Source: JANNXY01 sp039795755
GTDB taxonomy: Bacteria; Patescibacteriota; Minisyncoccia; Phycocordibacterales; CAIZIN01
Direction of reading: 5' to 3'
DNA: 14,418 nt
NCBI GenBank assembly: GCA_039795755.1
Contig: JBDKLF010000012.1
Location: forward strand, 1 to 14,418
The notes under the pieces are model-generated. The model saw nothing but the letters and a program-made list of their open reading frames with translations. It did no database searches and had not been told where the DNA came from. Both the position numbers and the translations under genes were made by a program. Positions 12,714 through 14,418 of this stretch are shown here, piece by piece; positions within the stretch are counted from its first letter, which is position 1; the number at the start of each line of letters is the position of its first letter.

Positions 12714-12719
12714 ATTATA
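12714..12719 (-). promoter_or_regulatory. -10 box (TATAAT) of the phosphatase-like gene
   Basis: The minus strand reads TATAAT, then CTAATC (6 bases), then ATG at 12707. It is a perfect hexamer in the leaderless position, with a weak -35 (TGAATA or CTGAAT near 12737-12743). Confidence 0.5.
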
Positions 12720-12742
12720 ACTTATTTACAAAATTTTATTCA

Positions 12743-12781
12743 GAAAAAATAAAAATCGCACTCACCCAGGGGTAGCACGAT
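12743..12781 (-). terminator. Intrinsic terminator of the methyltransferase gene
   Basis: Read on the minus strand: ATCGTGCTACC, loop CCTG, GGTGAGTGCGAT (12781-12755). This is an 11-bp stem with two G-U pairs and one bulged G, followed by TTTTATTTTTT. The stem begins 6 bases after the stop codon at 12788. Confidence 0.75.
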
Positions 12782-12787
12782 TAAGAA

Positions 12788-13624
12788 CTACTTCGTTGCA
12801 GTAAGATAACCAAGTTCCGGATCTCTAAGGTAACCTCCCCAAAAATCTTGTCCATATTGACGAATACCTTCCTGCGAAACAATCGGAGTATGCCACTCAA
12901 CACTAGTAAACCCTACCTCGAGAAGCAACCTATTGATTGTCTCAGGGGTGTAGTAAACTGCGTTAAGTGTGCAGATCTGTTGTCCTGCATTGAAGAGATC
13001 GATGCAAATTGGAGTTTCATCCACCATGGAACCTTCGAGTGACTTAATTGCTCCAAATCGCTCAAGATTCCTTCCGTTTGGAAGATCTACAACAAACACA
13101 GCTTTTCCTCCTTGCTTCAGTGAGTTGAATGCAATACGAAAGAAACGTCGAAGAATATTTACCGTTCTTGCATAGTTAGCAACGAATGGTACATTGATCA
13201 CATCGACAGGACCACCTTGTTGTGTGAACACATCTCCCACACGATAGTGTATCAATGGATGATGTGCAACTTTAGAAGCAAGTTTTATTTGGGCCTCAGA
13301 ATTATCAACTCCACACACCACAGAAGCACCCGCCTCTGCAATTGGAAGTGTAAAGAATCCTGCGCCACAACCATAGTCGATAACCGTTTTACCGCTAAGT
13401 GGTCCAAGCATTCTCATAACCGTTGGCAGAATCGAGAATTGCTTATCAGGCTTCACATTCGATCCACTGTATCGAGCAGCAAGCTTGTTGTAGTCATTCA
13501 TTCCTCTGGATGAGCCGAAATAGAAGCTATCCATCAATGCACTGATTGCACCTTGTTTGCGCAAAATCCAACGCCAGATCAAATACGCAATTCCGTTGTC
13601 ACGTGTTGTTTGAAAGAAGAACAT
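12788..13624 (-). CDS. Class I SAM-dependent methyltransferase
   Basis: 278 residues from the ATG at 13624. The SAM-binding fold is clear: motif I VIDYGCGAGFF (81-91), the acidic residue ending strand 2 (D107 in CGVDNS), a DV segment (VGDVF) and strand 4 with NVPFVANYA, then GGKAVFVVDLPNG. The C-terminal part (YYTPETINRLLLEVGFTSVEWHTP) is the usual cap region of small-molecule methyltransferases (Methyltransf_11/25 type). The substrate is unknown. The start is uncertain: the TTG at 13633 extends the frame, and MNDYNKLAARYSG at 13501 is where such enzymes often begin and is preceded by AGAGGA. The extra N-terminal 41 residues look partly hydrophobic. It follows the histidine-phosphatase-like gene by 52 bases and ends in a terminator. 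Confidence 0.88.
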   Translation of the reverse strand: MFFFQTTRDNGIAYLIWRWILRKQGAISALMDSFYFGSSRGMNDYNKLAARYSGSNVKPDKQFSILPTVMRMLGPLSGKTVIDYGCGAGFFTLPIAEAGASVVCGVDNSEAQIKLASKVAHHPLIHYRVGDVFTQQGGPVDVINVPFVANYARTVNILRRFFRIAFNSLKQGGKAVFVVDLPNGRNLERFGAIKSLEGSMVDETPICIDLFNAGQQICTLNAVYYTPETINRLLLEVGFTSVEWHTPIVSQEGIRQYGQDFWGGYLRDPELGYLTATK

Positions 13625-13676
13625 AACACACAATCAATAACACATATTTATATATTTAGCAATACTATGTCTTCTT

Positions 13677-14222
13677 CTACTTCAACACATAATCCCACCC
13701 CGGCTTCCAAGCTTTAGTCTTTCTCCAATCTTCTGCGAGTGCTTGCTGCCATGTCTTGTTATTCAACAATACTTCAAGTGCGATCTGTGGTGCCTTGTGC
13801 CCTACCAGAGCTACATATTTCCCATCATAATTTTCTTTCAAGAAGTTGAGAAAATCAGCGATTCGATTCTTAACATCTTCATAGCTTTCTCCATTAGGGA
13901 AAGGTTTTGTGAGACATTCTTCTTCCTGCATCGGTTCAACAATATCTGATGATGCACCATTGAGGTCGCCGTAGTTACACTCTCTCAACCGAGCATCAGG
14001 AATGATTTCATACACACCATCCCATGAAAGCTTCGCAGAATTATGTGCTCGCTGTAGGTCAGAACAAAAGATCACATCAAACACTTCACCTTTAGTCTGC
14101 TCCTTTAGATCAATAGACTGCTGTACTCCAAGTTCAGAAAGTTCAACATCCTTCCACCCAGAAGACATGTGCTTTTCGTTATCAGTGGTAGTTCCGTGAA
14201 CAAAGTATTTAATTTTTATCAT
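13677..14222 (-). CDS. Histidine phosphatase (phosphoglycerate mutase-like) family protein with altered RHG motif
   Basis: 181 residues. This family removes or moves phosphate by way of a His intermediate. The usual LVRHGET near the N-terminus reads FVHGTTTDN, so H9 is present but the Arg before it is Val and the following Glu is Thr. Other parts are intact: CSDLQRAHNSA (R58), the acid RLRECNYGDLNG (E81), FPNGESYEDVKNRI and the second His VALVGHKAPQIAL (H142). The fold is therefore secure, but phosphate handling at the first site may differ. From memory, VHGTT-type variants recur in Patescibacteria, so it may be a subfamily rather than damage. It is 26 bases downstream of the partial peptidoglycan-binding gene and may be co-transcribed with it. 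Substrate unknown. Confidence 0.87.
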   Translation of the reverse strand: MIKIKYFVHGTTTDNEKHMSSGWKDVELSELGVQQSIDLKEQTKGEVFDVIFCSDLQRAHNSAKLSWDGVYEIIPDARLRECNYGDLNGASSDIVEPMQEEECLTKPFPNGESYEDVKNRIADFLNFLKENYDGKYVALVGHKAPQIALEVLLNNKTWQQALAEDWRKTKAWKPGWDYVLK

Positions 14223-14248
14223 ATATATTAGACTATCTCAAAACCCTA

Positions 14249-14418
14249 CTAATTCGCAACTATATACGCACGAGTCTTCACCCCAACATACCCAACCGCA
14301 GGACTAATTCCCTTTGCCTTCTGGAACTCAATCACTGCATCCTTGGTAAGTTGACCGAAATATCCAGAGACACCGTTCTTTGCAAGTGCTTGTGCTGCAA
14401 GTCCTGTGTTCTGTGCTA
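14249..14418 (-). CDS. Partial protein: C-terminal peptidoglycan-binding-like domain
   Basis: Only the last 56 or so residues are visible; the gene enters from the right edge and stops at TAG (14251-14249). It reads AQNTGLAAQALAKNGVSGYF, then GQLTKDAVIEFQKAKGISPA, then VGYVGVKTRAYIVAN. It is nearly the same as the end of the GLUG protein (LAAHGVTGYFG, IEFQKAKGITPAIGF), so it is the same wall-attachment-like module. The rest of the protein is outside the window and cannot be described. Confidence 0.85.
   Translation of the reverse strand, partial: AQNTGLAAQALAKNGVSGYFGQLTKDAVIEFQKAKGISPAVGYVGVKTRAYIVAN

Overview
The window looks like chromosomal DNA of a Patescibacteria/CPR bacterium, most likely Parcubacteria-like. 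This is inferred from family content and gene style; no marker gene is present. The clues are secreted proteins ending in the peptidoglycan-binding-like repeat common in that group, small His/Cys/Met-rich membrane proteins, an almost complete lack of Shine-Dalgarno sequences, and -10 boxes lying 6-7 bases before start codons. TGA is used as a normal stop, so this is standard bacterial code rather than code 25. Overall base composition is AT-rich, with one clear GC-rich exception near 11.6-12.2 kb.

Region 1 (1-4491, minus strand) is a run of co-directional genes led by an OmpR-type response regulator and its histidine kinase. It continues with a rubredoxin, an Ala/Gln-rich membrane-anchored protein, a DUF2231-like membrane protein, a DoxX-type membrane protein, a small membrane protein with a His/Cys/Met motif, and the start of a small anchored protein that may be DUF305-like. 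The theme is membrane redox and probably metal handling.

Region 2 (4542-6779, plus strand) is divergent from region 1: a tight three-gene operon of an ApbE-type flavin transferase, a six-helix membrane protein resembling the ferric reductase/MsrQ (YedZ) fold, and a FAD/NAD(P)H oxidoreductase. Together they look like a small electron-transfer module from NAD(P)H to the membrane. The roughly 50-base divergent promoter holds two near-perfect 11-base direct repeats, flanked on both sides by -10 boxes. This suggests that the adjacent response regulator controls both directions.

Region 3 (6786-11429, minus strand) holds a zinc-ribbon protein with its own good promoter, a 955-residue secreted LamG/GLUG-repeat protein with a C-terminal peptidoglycan-binding-like domain, and a secreted protein with the same kind of binding domain plus two Cys-containing repeats, followed by MsrB.

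Region 4 (11521-12270, plus strand) is a self-contained, GC-rich, foreign-looking cassette: consensus promoter, structured leader, one 193-residue protein of unknown function and a perfect 12-bp terminator stem. It lies between minus-strand genes.

Region 5 (12272-14418, minus strand) holds a frameshifted low-molecular-weight phosphatase/arsenate-reductase-like gene whose catalytic Cys is Ser, a SAM methyltransferase with a good terminator, a histidine-phosphatase family protein with a changed RHG motif, and the C-terminal end of another peptidoglycan-binding-like protein. There is no gene-free stretch over 300 bases, and I saw no tRNA, rRNA, CRISPR array or transposase.
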